A stretch of DNA of 64,000 nucleotides, taken from contig NZ_CP136624.1 of the NCBI RefSeq assembly GCF_032917945.1, forward strand, positions 3,906,001-3,970,000, read 5' to 3'. The DNA is from Bradyrhizobium sp. sBnM-33 (GTDB lineage: Bacteria; Pseudomonadota; Alphaproteobacteria; Rhizobiales; Xanthobacteraceae). Under the pieces are notes generated by a model, which saw only the letters and a program-made list of their open reading frames with translations, was not told where the DNA came from and made no database searches. A program made the position numbers and the translations under genes. Positions 53,748-62,415 of this stretch are shown here, piece after piece; within the stretch, counting starts at the first letter, position 1, and the number at the start of each line of letters is the position of its first letter.

Positions 53748-53767
53748 AGGCCAGTGAGCCCGGAAAC
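53748..53767 (-). repeat. Dispersed 25-bp repeat, degenerate copy 3
   Basis: 'aggccagtgagcccggaaac' resembles the copies at 5163 and 23200. It is preceded by 'atcaaatta', also present as 'atcaaattg' before copy 2. Confidence 0.45.
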
Positions 53768-53789
53768 AATACAGTACAGGGAACCCTTC

Positions 53790-54071
53790 AAGCCGCGCTG
53801 GAGATCGAGGCCGGCGCCAAACATTGGCTCGCCGACAGTACGACGCGGCGCAGGAGCGGGGAGAAATCGCCAAGGCATCGGTTCGAACAGACATCGTTCC
53901 CAAGCAGAACGATGTTCGACCGGCCACAACTGCCGACATCGGCCTCACGCACAAAGACTCCACGAAGCTCGGCTCATCCGAGACGCGGAGGCCGCAGACC
54001 CAGGCATCGTCCGGCGCAGCATCAATGAGAAGCTGGCGCAGGGCGAGGAGCCAAACGGACCCTTGATCTAA
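53790..54071 (+). pseudogene. Broken phage-like protein
   Basis: Across frames one reads 'EIEAGAKHWLAD', 'YDAAQERGEIAKA', 'TADIGLTHKD', then 'LHEARLIRDAEAADPGIVRR' and 'NEKLAQGEEPN'. The order matches a prophage-associated family with 'GL..K.IHEAR.IRDAE.ADPGIV.R.L.E....GEEP'. At least two frameshifts occur. The FixK-type box lies within its end. Confidence 0.5.
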
Positions 54072-54076
54072 ATCAA
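54063..54076. promoter_or_regulatory. Perfect FixK/FNR-type operator
   Basis: 'TTGATCTAAATCAA' matches the TTGAT-N4-ATCAA consensus at every position. The nearest annotated plus-strand gene starts 430 nt away, so its target is unclear; a short transcript over the hairpin at 54129 is possible. Confidence 0.55.
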
Positions 54077-54128
54077 GTGGGCTTGGCTTTCTAGGTCGAC
54101 GGTTTCAATCTCGGGCCGGCGCGGCCGA

Positions 54129-54163
54129 GCGGCGCCCGGAGTGCCTAGGAGTCCGGGCGCCGC
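54129..54163. terminator. Perfect 12-bp inverted repeat
   Basis: 'gcggcgcccgga' pairs with 'tccgggcgccgc' around an 11-nt loop, 53 nt after the FixK-type box. No T-run follows. Confidence 0.5.
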
Positions 54164-54504
54164 AACGAAGTGGCCCGCGGGGCTGGACGCTCTCTGGCCA
54201 CTCGGTTCGTTGTAGCGCGCCGCTCCAGGCTCGCACGTCATGGGCGTGGCAGGCCGCACTTCACGGATCAGATCAGCGCTCGCTACCTACGCCCACCAGA
54301 GGGATCTGCGGCCATTGCGCTTTCAGCAGGGCGATCGTGGCTGGCGTTGCGCGCCAACGCCATTGAAAATCATGCCGGCGAACTGTGATCAAGGTCACCG
54401 CCGCCTGAGATGGTTCATGCGATATTTCGAACATCGCAGATCTGGGCACTCTCGCCGCCGCAGCGCGGCAAAAGCGCAGAACGCCCGCAAACGTGGAGAT
54501 GAAT

Positions 54505-55253
54505 ATGAAGACGTTCATCGCCGGTACAGTCGGCGCCTGCCTTTTGCTCACTATTGTTGGCGCTGGCGACCAAGCGCAGCCAGCTCCTGAAGTACAGCCG
54601 GGGAACGTGACACCGGGCTCGTTGGCGCGCCTCAAGCTTGAAGCCGTCAGCTTCCGCGCTCTTCACGAGACCGGGATTGATCGGTTTGGTTCCGACGAAG
54701 TCTACGTGACCATCCACGTCCCCGTGCTTGGTGTCTCAACCCGCACCCAAGTATTCGAAGATGTTGACGCGGGCGAGCATTCCGCTCGATCAGAGCTGCA
54801 TCGTTCCAATCGCGGGCGTGAGTGGGCCAGCCTTTCCCCTTAACGGCGGAAGCGATCGATGGAGCTGCTCCCGAGACGGCGCTCCCGGTCCGTTTTCCTT
54901 CACGATTGTGTTCCGCGAGAGGGACGACTTGCCCGAATGCTTTATTGGTTGCGTGTATGACCCTGGGTTCGGGCCGGGTCAGGAACCCGGACCAATCGAG
55001 GGCTGGGATGATCTGATCGGCCGGCACAAGGTGGGTATATTCGATGGAGGAACTGACCGCACTGCAGGTGGGTCAAGTCAAACAAGAGAGCGTAACGCTC
55101 GGTCCCTGCATCCCCACTCCCGATAAACCGGTGAAGGGTTGCAGGGGCTATGAGGCCGAGTACCAGTTCAATTGGCGCCTAACCCGCCTGCCCGATGCGG
55201 AGCCAGTAGTGAGTCCGGTAACCCGCCTGCGTGAGCCAAGTCCGCGAGAGTAG
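54505..55253 (+). pseudogene. Exported hypothetical protein with two frameshifts
   Basis: 'GTGGAGAT' precedes ATG 54505. Signal peptide 'MKTFIAGTVGACLLLTIVG' is followed by 'FGSDEVYVTIHVPVLGVSTR'. A shift near 54775 leads to 'IPLDQSCIVPIAGVSGPAF', 'SDRWSCSRDGAPGPFSFTIV' and 'CVYDPGFGPGQEPG'. A second shift near 55050 leads to 'LTALQVGQVKQESVTLGPC' and 'YQFNWRLTRLPD'. The pieces are collinear and rebuild a protein of about 248 residues. Confidence 0.6.
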
Positions 55254-55430
55254 TATAACTCGGCGGCCCAGCCCGCGGCTCGCAAGTTCTCCATCAGCGC
55301 GAAGCGCTCGCCGGCCACCACTATGATCTGTGCTGGCTGGATAGAAGGCCGCAGCGGTCATCCTTAGGCCATGACTACGCCGGTCGTGGTCGTGGTCATG
55401 CTGGTCCTGCAGTCTTGCACCCGCCCGACT

Positions 55431-56063
55431 TTACACATTTGCCGGCGGTGGCGGTTTTGGGCGCGTCTGCCGGACGAAATACTCATCTGCCTTGATGGGC
55501 AGGGGAGAGCGCGTGAAGTCGGCCTCCCCCGTCACGAACATGTCTTCGACGCTTCTGGGGCCGCTGCTGCCCCCGTACGTGGCCAGGCCGGTCCAGGTGA
55601 TGCGCGCGGCGCGGGGCAAATGCTCGCCGCTGCTGATCGCGAGGACCTGGGCGTTTCTCATGGTTCCCGTGGTGTAGAAGAACTGCGTTGAGTGGCGCTC
55701 GTAGACACGTCCCCGGAAGGGGGTCAGATAGAGCTTGTTGACCATGAACCAAGTTTGCTCGATGGGGTCGTGGCCGGTCAGATGATCCCTCACCGTCACC
55801 GTCGCCAAGTGTCCCACGACGAGGACCCGGTTCAAGCCGAGGTCGGGGCTGGCGTACCGCCACTCTGCGTCGGCTTGCTGCTGGGGCGTGATGTTGGCCC
55901 AACCGTACCAGACCCGCGCCACCGGGCAGCCGACCACGCCCACCGGCCTCACGCAGTCCAGCGACTGCGGTGGCAGCGGTTCGACATACAGTCCCCCGGA
56001 GGAGTCTTTATAGACGATGGCGACGACCTCGCCTGCAGGACACTCAGGCCCCTGTGTGAGCAC
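55431..56063 (-). CDS. Unrecognised 210-residue protein
   Basis: A long intact frame from GTG 56063 with normal composition: 'GEVVAIVYKDSSGGLYVEPL', 'NRVLVVGHLATVTVRDH', 'TWFMVNKLYLTPFRGRVY' and a Pro-rich end. Several strands alternate, suggesting a beta-rich fold. No signal peptide, motif or relative is recognised. A long antisense frame exists but has Arg/His-rich composition typical of a shadow. Confidence 0.6.
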   Translation of the reverse strand: MLTQGPECPAGEVVAIVYKDSSGGLYVEPLPPQSLDCVRPVGVVGCPVARVWYGWANITPQQQADAEWRYASPDLGLNRVLVVGHLATVTVRDHLTGHDPIEQTWFMVNKLYLTPFRGRVYERHSTQFFYTTGTMRNAQVLAISSGEHLPRAARITWTGLATYGGSSGPRSVEDMFVTGEADFTRSPLPIKADEYFVRQTRPKPPPPANV

Positions 56064-56351
56064 GGTGATTATTCCTCAAGGCACTCTCGGATCAGTTTAC
56101 ACCTATATTTTTCGGCGGTCGCCGCCGGCCCGCGATCGGCGCCATCGTGCGTTAAAGGTGCATTTCGTGAAAAGATTGCGAATGGAATGAAATTCCCACT
56201 AAACGGGAATTCCCCGCGGAAGTGCTGGCTTGAGCGGCCTCGCACGGTTTTGCCATTTTGTCCCGGTACGAAGATTAGGCGCTCTCGGATGGGCGCGCAT
56301 GAAGGGGACGGCTCTGGCGCAACCCCCCAGCCCCGCGCCAGAGCCGTTTCG

Positions 56352-56582
56352 TCACGTGCCCATGCGCGCCGGCTCAAACAGCGGCCTGATATCGGCGCCG
56401 TGATGGCCGCAAATCTTACACGTAAATTTTGGCTCCAGATCGGACAAGCGAAGGTCGTTACCCCAGCGGCCGGCGTCGATCACAATGGAATGCGCGCACT
56501 TGTAGTCGCCGCAGTAGACGATGAGCCGGGTAGGGCCGGACTCGCGCATCTCACGCAGAGTAGTCTTTTGCTGACGTTGCAT
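56352..56582 (-). CDS. Conserved small zinc-ribbon protein
   Basis: 'GPTRLIVYCGDYKCAHSIVI' and 'LSDLEPKFTCKICGHHGAD' provide two Cys pairs in a family I recognise from Bradyrhizobium. The start may be an internal Met near 56549 ('MRESGP'). It abuts the next gene upstream (stop and start adjacent), so they form an operon. Confidence 0.7.
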   Translation of the reverse strand: MQRQQKTTLREMRESGPTRLIVYCGDYKCAHSIVIDAGRWGNDLRLSDLEPKFTCKICGHHGADIRPLFEPARMGT

Positions 56583-56872
56583 TAGTCGCAGCGGCGACGC
56601 TCCCTGCGCGTGATCCTGCGGCCGTCGTCCCGTTCAATCGTGGTAGTCTCCATCCGGCAGCGCTGTCGTGGGCCGATGGTGACACCGCCTGGACGGACGC
56701 CAACTGTGGCGTTGGAATCATAACGCCGACGGTCCCTATCGTCGCGGTCTTCGAAGTGCCGGCCGGTCTGCATATCGACTTGGGCCATCTTGACGCCCTG
56801 GGCCTTGGCCGGAGTGGCGAGCGGGGTAGTCGTCAGCACACCTGCCGCCACGACTAAAGCGATTTTCATCAT
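56582..56872 (-). CDS. Small exported basic protein
   Basis: 'AAGGAGGAC' precedes ATG 56872. Signal peptide 'VAAGVLTTTPLATPAKAQ', then an Asp/Arg-rich segment 'EDRDDRDRRRYD', 'RPGGVTIGPRQRCR' and the family end 'TTIERDDGRRITRRERRRCD'. The broken gene at 22198 belongs to the same family. Intact. Confidence 0.7.
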   Translation of the reverse strand: MMKIALVVAAGVLTTTPLATPAKAQGVKMAQVDMQTGRHFEDRDDRDRRRYDSNATVGVRPGGVTIGPRQRCRMETTTIERDDGRRITRRERRRCD

Positions 56873-56994
56873 GGGGAGTCCTCCTTGGACTTGAAGAGGC
56901 GTAACGGGCACGAACACTGAGGGGTTCCACAGGCATTGTGTGGAAGGCGGCTTGGATTCGCGCATCTGGCCGAAGTGATTTCATGGTCGTCTTG

Positions 56995-57174
56995 TCAGCG
57001 TTCTGTCCGCATGTATTCGCTGCGCTCAGAAACCAGCCGCAGATCAGGATCGGCACTCAAGGATTGCGACGTTTGCAGCCGTGCCGGGCTTTTTTGGGGA
57101 CGCTCCGCGATGAGAATCCACCCAATCACGAGGAAGGCGCACAGGGCCGCTACCGTCCAAGGATCCCGCATCAT
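56995..57174 (-). CDS. 59-residue single-TM protein
   Basis: 'AATAAGGAGC' before ATG 57174 marks the start. 'MMRDPWTVAALCAFLVIGWI' is a TM segment, followed by a basic soluble tail 'PARLQTSQSLSADPDL'. The frame is open upstream into another gene's remnant, but the ribosome-binding site argues for a separate gene. Confidence 0.5.
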   Translation of the reverse strand: MMRDPWTVAALCAFLVIGWILIAERPQKSPARLQTSQSLSADPDLRLVSERSEYMRTER

Positions 57175-57185
57175 TTGCGTGCTCC

Positions 57186-57402
57186 TTATTCGCGTATCAA
57201 CGTTCCGATCAGGTTGAGCAGCGCCTGGTGCTCCGGACCGTTCGCACCGTCCCGCAGGAATTTGCCGATTTCGATGTACGAAGTCTGTCCCCCTTGAGTT
57301 TGCATTCGGCTGATGCTTTACCACTGGCGTGTTGGAAACCGGGTGGCGTACCAAAAGCCAGATGTCGCCGTTGCTGCTCTCGTAATAGACCCGATCGCTC
57401 AT
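57186..57402 (-). pseudogene. Frameshifted small conserved protein
   Basis: 'MSDRVYYESSNGDIWLLVR' and 'VVKHQPNAN' are followed, with one surplus base near 57298, by 'QGGQTSYIEIGKFLRDG' and 'NGPEHQALLNLIGTLI'. It matches a rhizobial family ('YHESSNGD.W.L......P.V.H.PN..SGG..S.IE...FL..G..GPE...L..L'). TAA at 57186. Confidence 0.7.
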
Positions 57403-57708
57403 CACGAGCTAATAGGGCTAGCGCTGTTCGGTTCCTGTCTCTAGATCGTGGCGATCTTCTTCGGCCGGCTTGACGGGCTTCCTCGCGCAACCGGAGCCGG
57501 AGAAGAAGCCAGCGACGATCGCTCGGGTCGGGGCAATAAGCGCGCCTGATCCGGTCGGGATTGCAACGAGGAAAACGGCCCGGCCATAACCGCCGGGCTT
57601 TGTTCACGGGTAACGACGGGCGATGGCTGGCGTTCGCGGCGGCCGAGCTTGCCGGACAACACCTATGACGTGGTGCTCTGATGGTGACTCGCAGCACGAG
57701 CGAGGGGG
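57403..57708. other. No supported gene
   Basis: No recognised product on either strand. Confidence 0.35.
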
Positions 57709-57732
57709 CCCGCCGGTTGTCGGCGGGTTTTT
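57709..57732 (+). terminator. Rho-independent terminator
   Basis: 'cccgccg' and 'cggcggg' pair around 'gttgt' and run into 'ttttt'. It separates the small-gene cluster from the recombination module. Confidence 0.75.
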
Positions 57733-57883
57733 CGTTTGGCCACGATAAACCACGGGTGTGGCGGGACGGTTACAAAGGGCAATTTGCCCATCCGTCCCGC
57801 TTGCGGCCCCCCGGGGGTTTGTTCAAATCTGATACGGCGCGAGTGTCATTCAGCATCCAGCGCGGTTTTGCGGAGAGTGTCAC

Positions 57884-58051
57884 ATGGATTCTAAGATTGA
57901 GTTTGAACGCCAGCTAGTGCGGCTTCCTCGCGACGCGAAAGACTTCATCAAGCGTGAGGCCGAACGAAATTGCGGTAGTCAAAACAGTGAGATCGTCAGA
58001 AGTATTCGGGCCAGGATGGACGGTGAGAAGCGGGATAGGGCGGCTGGCTAA
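57884..58051 (+). CDS. Arc-like ribbon-helix-helix protein
   Basis: A 55-residue protein: 'FERQLVRLPRDAKDFIKREA' is the strand and first helix, 'GSQNSEIVRSIRARMDGE' the second helix, closely following Arc repressor-type proteins. 'GCGGAGAG' precedes ATG. It is the first gene of the integrase module and may act as excisionase or repressor (inference). Its TAA overlaps the next ATG (TAATG). Confidence 0.7.
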   Translation: MDSKIEFERQLVRLPRDAKDFIKREAERNCGSQNSEIVRSIRARMDGEKRDRAAG

Positions 58052-58231
58052 TGTCTCGCGGCGCAGACCTTCAAGCAAGGTGACGTCACCAAGGCCACCA
58101 AGGGCGCGGAGAGAGCCGGCCTGAAGGTGCAGCGCGCAGAAATAGCTGCAGATGGACGTATTGTCCTAGACTTCACCCAGCGGGCTGAGAACGCTGCTCA
58201 AGACGTCAACGAGTGGGACGGCGTGAAATGA
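58051..58231 (+). pseudogene. Small integrase-linked protein, copy 1 (frameshifted)
   Basis: Compared with the copy at 59672, two bases ('cg') are missing in 'ggcgcgcagacc'. Restoring them gives 'SRGAQTFKQGDVTKATKGAE' and 'IAADGRIVLDF' with 'DVNEWDGVK'. Its TGA overlaps the integrase ATG. It looks like a short beta-hairpin protein of unknown role that travels with this integrase type. Confidence 0.65.
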
Positions 58232-59130
58232 AGCGCAAGAACCCGCCGCACGTTCACGAGTACACCAATCGCCACGGCAAGGTTGTTTTCTACTATCGTC
58301 GTCCCAGCCAGAAGAAGGTCCGGCTAAAGATCGACGAAGGAGTGTTGCCTTGGTCGCCGACCTTTATGGAAGCCTATGAACTGGCGAAGGGCGCGGGAGC
58401 GCCGATAGAGCTAGGCGCCGGGCGCACCATTCCAGGCACGGTCAATGCATCGATCGTCAGCTATTATCACTCAAGCGCATTCAGGGATGGTCTCGCCAAG
58501 AGCACCCAGTATAGTCGGCGCGCGATTCTCGAGCGCTTTCGCGGAGATCATGGCGACAAGCGCGTCGCGCTGATGCACAGCACCGCGCTCCAGAACATCT
58601 TCAACAGCAAGTCGCCGGCAGCGCAGCGCAACTGGATGAAAGCGCTCCGCGGCTGGGTCGACCACTGCCTCAGCCTCAAAATGATCAGGAAGGATCCTCT
58701 GGCCGAGGTGAAGCTAACCAAGTTGAAAACGCGCGGTCACCACCCATGGGAGTCGGCCGAGTGCGAGCAATTCGAAAAGCACCATGCCGTCGGAACGCGG
58801 GCGCGCTTGGCTTACGAGTTGTTGCTCCAGGCCGGGCAGTCGCGATGCGACGTCGTCCGGATGGGACGGCAGCACATTCGCAAGGGCGTAATGACCATGG
58901 GCCGGCAAAAGACCGGCGAGCCATTCAACGTCGAGATCACGCCGCGACTTCAAGCGGCGATGGACGCCATGCCGGCGAGCAATCCTCTGACGTTCATGGT
59001 CACGGCGCAGGGCAATTCGTTCACGGCGGCTGGGTTCGGCAACTGGTTCCGAGATATGTGCCGAGAGGCGAAGCTGCCGAAAACGGCCTGCGATCGAAGG
59101 GAGGGCGAGGGAAGAGTGCGCCGAAGGTGA
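58228..59130 (+). pseudogene. Tyrosine integrase, copy 1, C-terminally truncated
   Basis: ATG 58228 starts 'MKRKNPPHVHEYTNRHGKVV'. The SAM-like domain ('AILERFRGDHGDKRVALMHS') and first catalytic region ('LLLQAGQSRCDVVRMGRQHI' with Arg, then Lys in 'GRQKTGEP') are intact. After 'WFRDMCREAKLPK' the sequence changes to unrelated residues, so the HxLRxxxAT box, second His and Tyr are missing. It cannot recombine. Confidence 0.8.
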
Positions 59131-59672
59131 CGGCGCAGGACGCGGCGAATTTGTTGATTGCAATCGCTGGAACGGGAACTAGCGGCATTGAGTCGGCCGC
59201 CGCGATCGTCGAGCGGTTCTCGGGCCTTGGGTACAGGCGTCGTGCAGATTGGAGGGCCCTCATCAATGACGAAACCCCGGCGGAGATGGCGAAGGCGATA
59301 ATGGAAAGACGAGAGGTTGATTTGATGACCTTGCCGGGCATGGAAGGCCTCCGAAGCGATCATTCGTTTCGCGACGGGCTAACTGCTTTTATCGAGGCTG
59401 TGCGGCAGCAAAGGATCACGTTCAAGAAGCGCGACGCCAGTGACTTGGCTCGCGCGTATGTCTCGGTGGAGGGGCAAACCTTCGTTAGGGCTGGAATCTC
59501 GATTTCCATGGCCGACGGCACTCGTGCCGACGCGTGGTACGAGCCCAGTGGAAAGCGCGCAGAGTATTCTGATCTGCATTGGAGACAGACCTTTTCACAC
59601 CGTACGATTTCAGCCGTTACCAATTTATTGAGGCCGGCAGATGTGCGCTCCGCAAAATCTAAGGCTGCCTGA
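59090..59672 (+). pseudogene. N-truncated phage-like hypothetical protein fused behind integrase 1
   Basis: From about 59090, in another frame from the integrase, the sequence reads 'GGRGKSAPKVTAQDAANLLI', 'SAAAIVERFSGLGYRRRADW', 'FRDGLTAFIEAVRQQRITFK' and 'VEGQTFVRAGISISMADG' to TGA 59670. It resembles prophage genes starting 'RGRG...A......DAA.LL.A..'. The first codons are missing, consistent with a deletion joining two genes. Confidence 0.55.
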
Positions 59673-59839
59673 TGTCCCGCGGCGCGCAGACCTTCAAGCA
59701 AGGCGACGTCACCAAGGCCCTCAAGGGCGCGGTGAACGCCGGGCTGAAGATCAAGCGCGTCGAGATCGATAAAACCGGCAAGATTGTCCTGTTCACCGGA
59801 GCTGCAGGCGAGCCGACCTCAGCTAACGAGTGGGACGAG
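59672..59839 (+). CDS. Small integrase-linked protein, copy 2
   Basis: 'MSRGAQTFKQGDVTKALKGA' and 'IKRVEIDKTGKIVLFTG' with 'TSANEWDEVAK' are intact. The frame does not stop at the expected place but stays open and merges with the integrase frame beyond 60062, which gives an artificial 415-codon frame. Start overlaps the preceding stop by TGATG. Confidence 0.55.
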
Positions 59840-60919
59840 GTGGCGAAGTCAAACAGCGATATCCTAAATACACTCACGGATTCGTCGATCACGATGGCAC
59901 ACCGCGTTTGTATCTGCGTGTACCGGGCCGCAAGCGCGTGCCGTTGCCCGGGCTGCCATGGTCCCCGGAGTTCATGGAGGCGCGCCAGAAGGCGCTGGAG
60001 GGCGATTGGCAGGCGGCGCCATTGGGCTCCAGCCGAACCAAGGCTGGCACCGTCAATGCGGCGATCCATCAGCTATTATCAGTCGACGGCATTCGTCGAG
60101 GGACTTGCCGAGGGCACCAGGAAGTCTAGGCGGGCGATTCTTGAGCGGTTTCGGAACGAGCACGGCGACAAACGAATAGCGCTGCTCCACAAGTCAGCGC
60201 TACAGGCGATCTTGAATAAACGGTCCGCCGCCGCCACCAAGAACTGGAAGAAGGCTCTCCGCGGACTTCTCGACCACTGCCTGTCGCTGGACATGATAGC
60301 GACAGACCCTCTGGCCGGTATCAATCTGACGAAGGTGAAGTCGAAGCCGCATAGACGATGGACGCCGGCTGATATTGAGAAATATAAGCAGCGCCATCCG
60401 CGAGGAACGAAAGCACGGCTTGCATTGGAACTGATCCTGTCGACCGGGCAGGCGCGCTGCGACGTTGTACGGATGGGTCGGCAGTTCGTCGAGGCTGGAA
60501 CGCTATCCATGAACCGGCAGAAGACGGGCGTGGCGTTCGATATTCCGGTGCTACCCTCTCTCAGCGCTGAACTCGATTTGCAGTCACAAAGCGATCGGCA
60601 TCTGACGTTCCTGGTGACCGAGCAGGGTAAGCCGTTCACGGCTGCCGGCTTCGGTAGCTGGTTCCGCGATCGCTGCGATGAAGCTGGTCTGCCGCTATGT
60701 GCTGCGCATGGTCTGAGATCGGCGGCGGCGACACGCCTGGCAGATCACGGCGCGACCGCGCACCAGCTCATGTCGTGGTTCGGCTGGCGCACTCTGAGCG
60801 AAGCCGAGCGATACACCAAGGAGGCCGATCGGAAACGCCTCGCGGCAGAGGCGGGAAGGCTCATTGCAAGAACAGGAATTGGCAAACCGGAAATCCAGTT
60901 TGCCAAAAAAAGAAGATAA
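59830..60919 (+). pseudogene. Tyrosine integrase, copy 2, frameshifted
   Basis: The N-terminal part 'KQRYPKYTHGFVDHDGTPRL' and 'LPGLPWSPEFMEARQKALEG' lies in one frame. Near 60062 it switches, and the rest is complete: 'AILERFRNEHGDKRIALLHK', 'LILSTGQARCDVVRMGRQ' (Arg), 'NRQKTGVAFD' (Lys), 'AHGLRSAAATRLADHG' (His-Arg), 'WFGWRTLSEAERYT' (His/Trp region and Tyr). All catalytic residues survive, so one repaired base would give a full integrase of about 360 residues. It ends 35 bp before the tRNA fragment. Confidence 0.8.
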
Positions 60920-60951
60920 GTCATTGAAAAGTAAGAAAGCGAAAACATGAG

Positions 60952-61001
60952 TGGCGATCCCAGCAGGATTCGAACCTGCAACCCACGGAGTAGAAATCCG
61001 T
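60952..61001 (-). pseudogene. 3' half of a tRNA-Arg(UCU) gene, likely attachment site
   Basis: On the minus strand there is an anticodon arm (stem ACGGA/TCCGT, loop TTTCTAC, anticodon UCU), a 5-nt variable loop, a T-arm (GCAGG-TTCGAAT-CCTGC), the 3' acceptor strand TGGGATC, discriminator G and an encoded CCA. The D-arm and the matching 5' strand (GATCCCA) are absent from the 60 nt beyond. This is what an integrase that targets a tRNA 3' end leaves as its second att copy. Integrase 2 lies directly alongside. Confidence 0.75.
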
Positions 61002-61199
61002 TACTCGGATCGCTGGAAAATACCCGGATCGGCGTGCGTTTAAGCGGTTCGATAAACCGCAATCCGCTGCTCTCACAGTTAGGGCCTTCATCGTCGGTGC
61101 GGGAGCGCTCAAAATAACCGTTGCGCTTCAAAAGGCCGATATTCCCGCACTTTCGACTTAAGCCGTTGCGATCATCAAATCGCTGACTTTGGGTCCAAC

Positions 61200-62415
61200 T
61201 TGAATATCTCGCATCGCTATAAGAAACTCATGGCGGTTGGCATGCCTCAACGAATGACTCGGCTCGCGCTCTACGAGCGCGTCTGGTCAGGTCCTCTGAC
61301 TGTCTTAGCGCCGCAATTCGGCATTTCCGACGTCGCCCTCAAAAACACCTGCCGCAGATTTGAGATCCCGGTGCCCCCGAGAGGCTATTGGGCCAAGCTT
61401 CAAGCTGGCAAGACCACCACCAAGATCGCACTGCCACCGCGGGCGCCTGGCATGGATGATGAGGTCGTGGTCGGTGGTGGCAACCGCCACTGGTACGGTC
61501 AACTGACCAACGAGGAGATCCTGGGCCCGCTGCCTGAACCACCCTCGTTCCCGGAAGACATCGCACTGGTCCGTGATCGGATCCGCAAAATCATCGGCAA
61601 GGTCAGTGTTCCCAGGGTGCTGACTGCCCGGCATCCCTCCATCGAGCGCCTCCTCGCTGAGGACGATACGCGCCAGCAAAAGCAGCTCAACTCAACCCAC
61701 CCCTTCTCTTGGGAGATGCCGGTCTTCGAGGGGCCTTTTGAGCAACGCCGGCTCCGTTTTCTCAATGCATTGTTCTTGGCGCTAGGCAGATGCGGCGGCA
61801 AACCCGAGGTTAGAGGCCGAGAAGCGCGGGAGATCGGCGTCGCCGTCCACCAGACCCGAGTGGCCCTGACGCTCGATAGACCGCCAGCGGGGCGGCGTAA
61901 GGCCGCCCAGGGGGCGCCAGTCTCGGAGCACTTGTGCTTCGCTATCCTTGCCGGATACGACCGTGAGGAACGGGCGTCCTGGCAAGGCGGGGGAGGGGCA
62001 AGCTTGAGCAATTCTCCAGGAGATCGCTGCGGAGGTCGTAACCTCCGCCGAGATCATTTGCCGCGAAAGCTGTATCCACAAATTTGAGTGGCGCATACGA
62101 CGCAAAGCAACACTGGAAGAGGATGCTCGCAAACGCGAATTGCAAATCGAACGCGAAGAGCAAGAATATCGAGAGCGAGTTGAACAGGCAAAGATCGATC
62201 GCCTGCTTGATGAAGCCGTTGCGTTGCGACAAGCGATGGATATCCGCGCTTATGTTGATGCCGTGAGAGCTGTTCTCGCTCACGAAACCACTTCGATTTC
62301 GGCGGAGAAATTGGAGCGGTGGTCGAAATGGGCGCTTGCCGCAGCAGATCACATTGATCCCGTGAGAAATGCCCATTTTATAAGGGCTTTTGAGATTGAC
62401 GGTGACCCGAATTAA
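61200..62415 (+). pseudogene. Frameshifted conserved hypothetical protein (about 400 residues)
   Basis: First part: 'MTRLALYERVWSGPLTVLAP' and 'ALKNTCRRFEIPVPPRGYWA', a widespread N-terminal domain of unknown function ('Y..VW..P......G.S...L.K.C....IP.P..GYW'), then 'RFLNALFLALGRCGGKPEVR'. Between 61985 and 62010 two small indels shift the frame. The second part reads 'LQEIAAEVVTSAEIICRESC', 'RELQIEREEQEYRERVEQAK' (coiled coil) and ends 'HFIRAFEIDGDPN'. TTG 61200 or a downstream Met may be the start. Confidence 0.65.

Noticed and set aside
55692..56585. Plus-strand frame of 297 codons
   Set aside because: It lies antisense to two plausible minus-strand genes and has an Arg/His/Pro-rich composition typical of shadows in GC-rich DNA.
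59672..60919. A single 415-residue protein
   Set aside because: The first 55 codons are a separate small protein, and codons 60-130 overlap the true integrase N-terminus in another frame; the fusion is produced by a frameshift near 60062.
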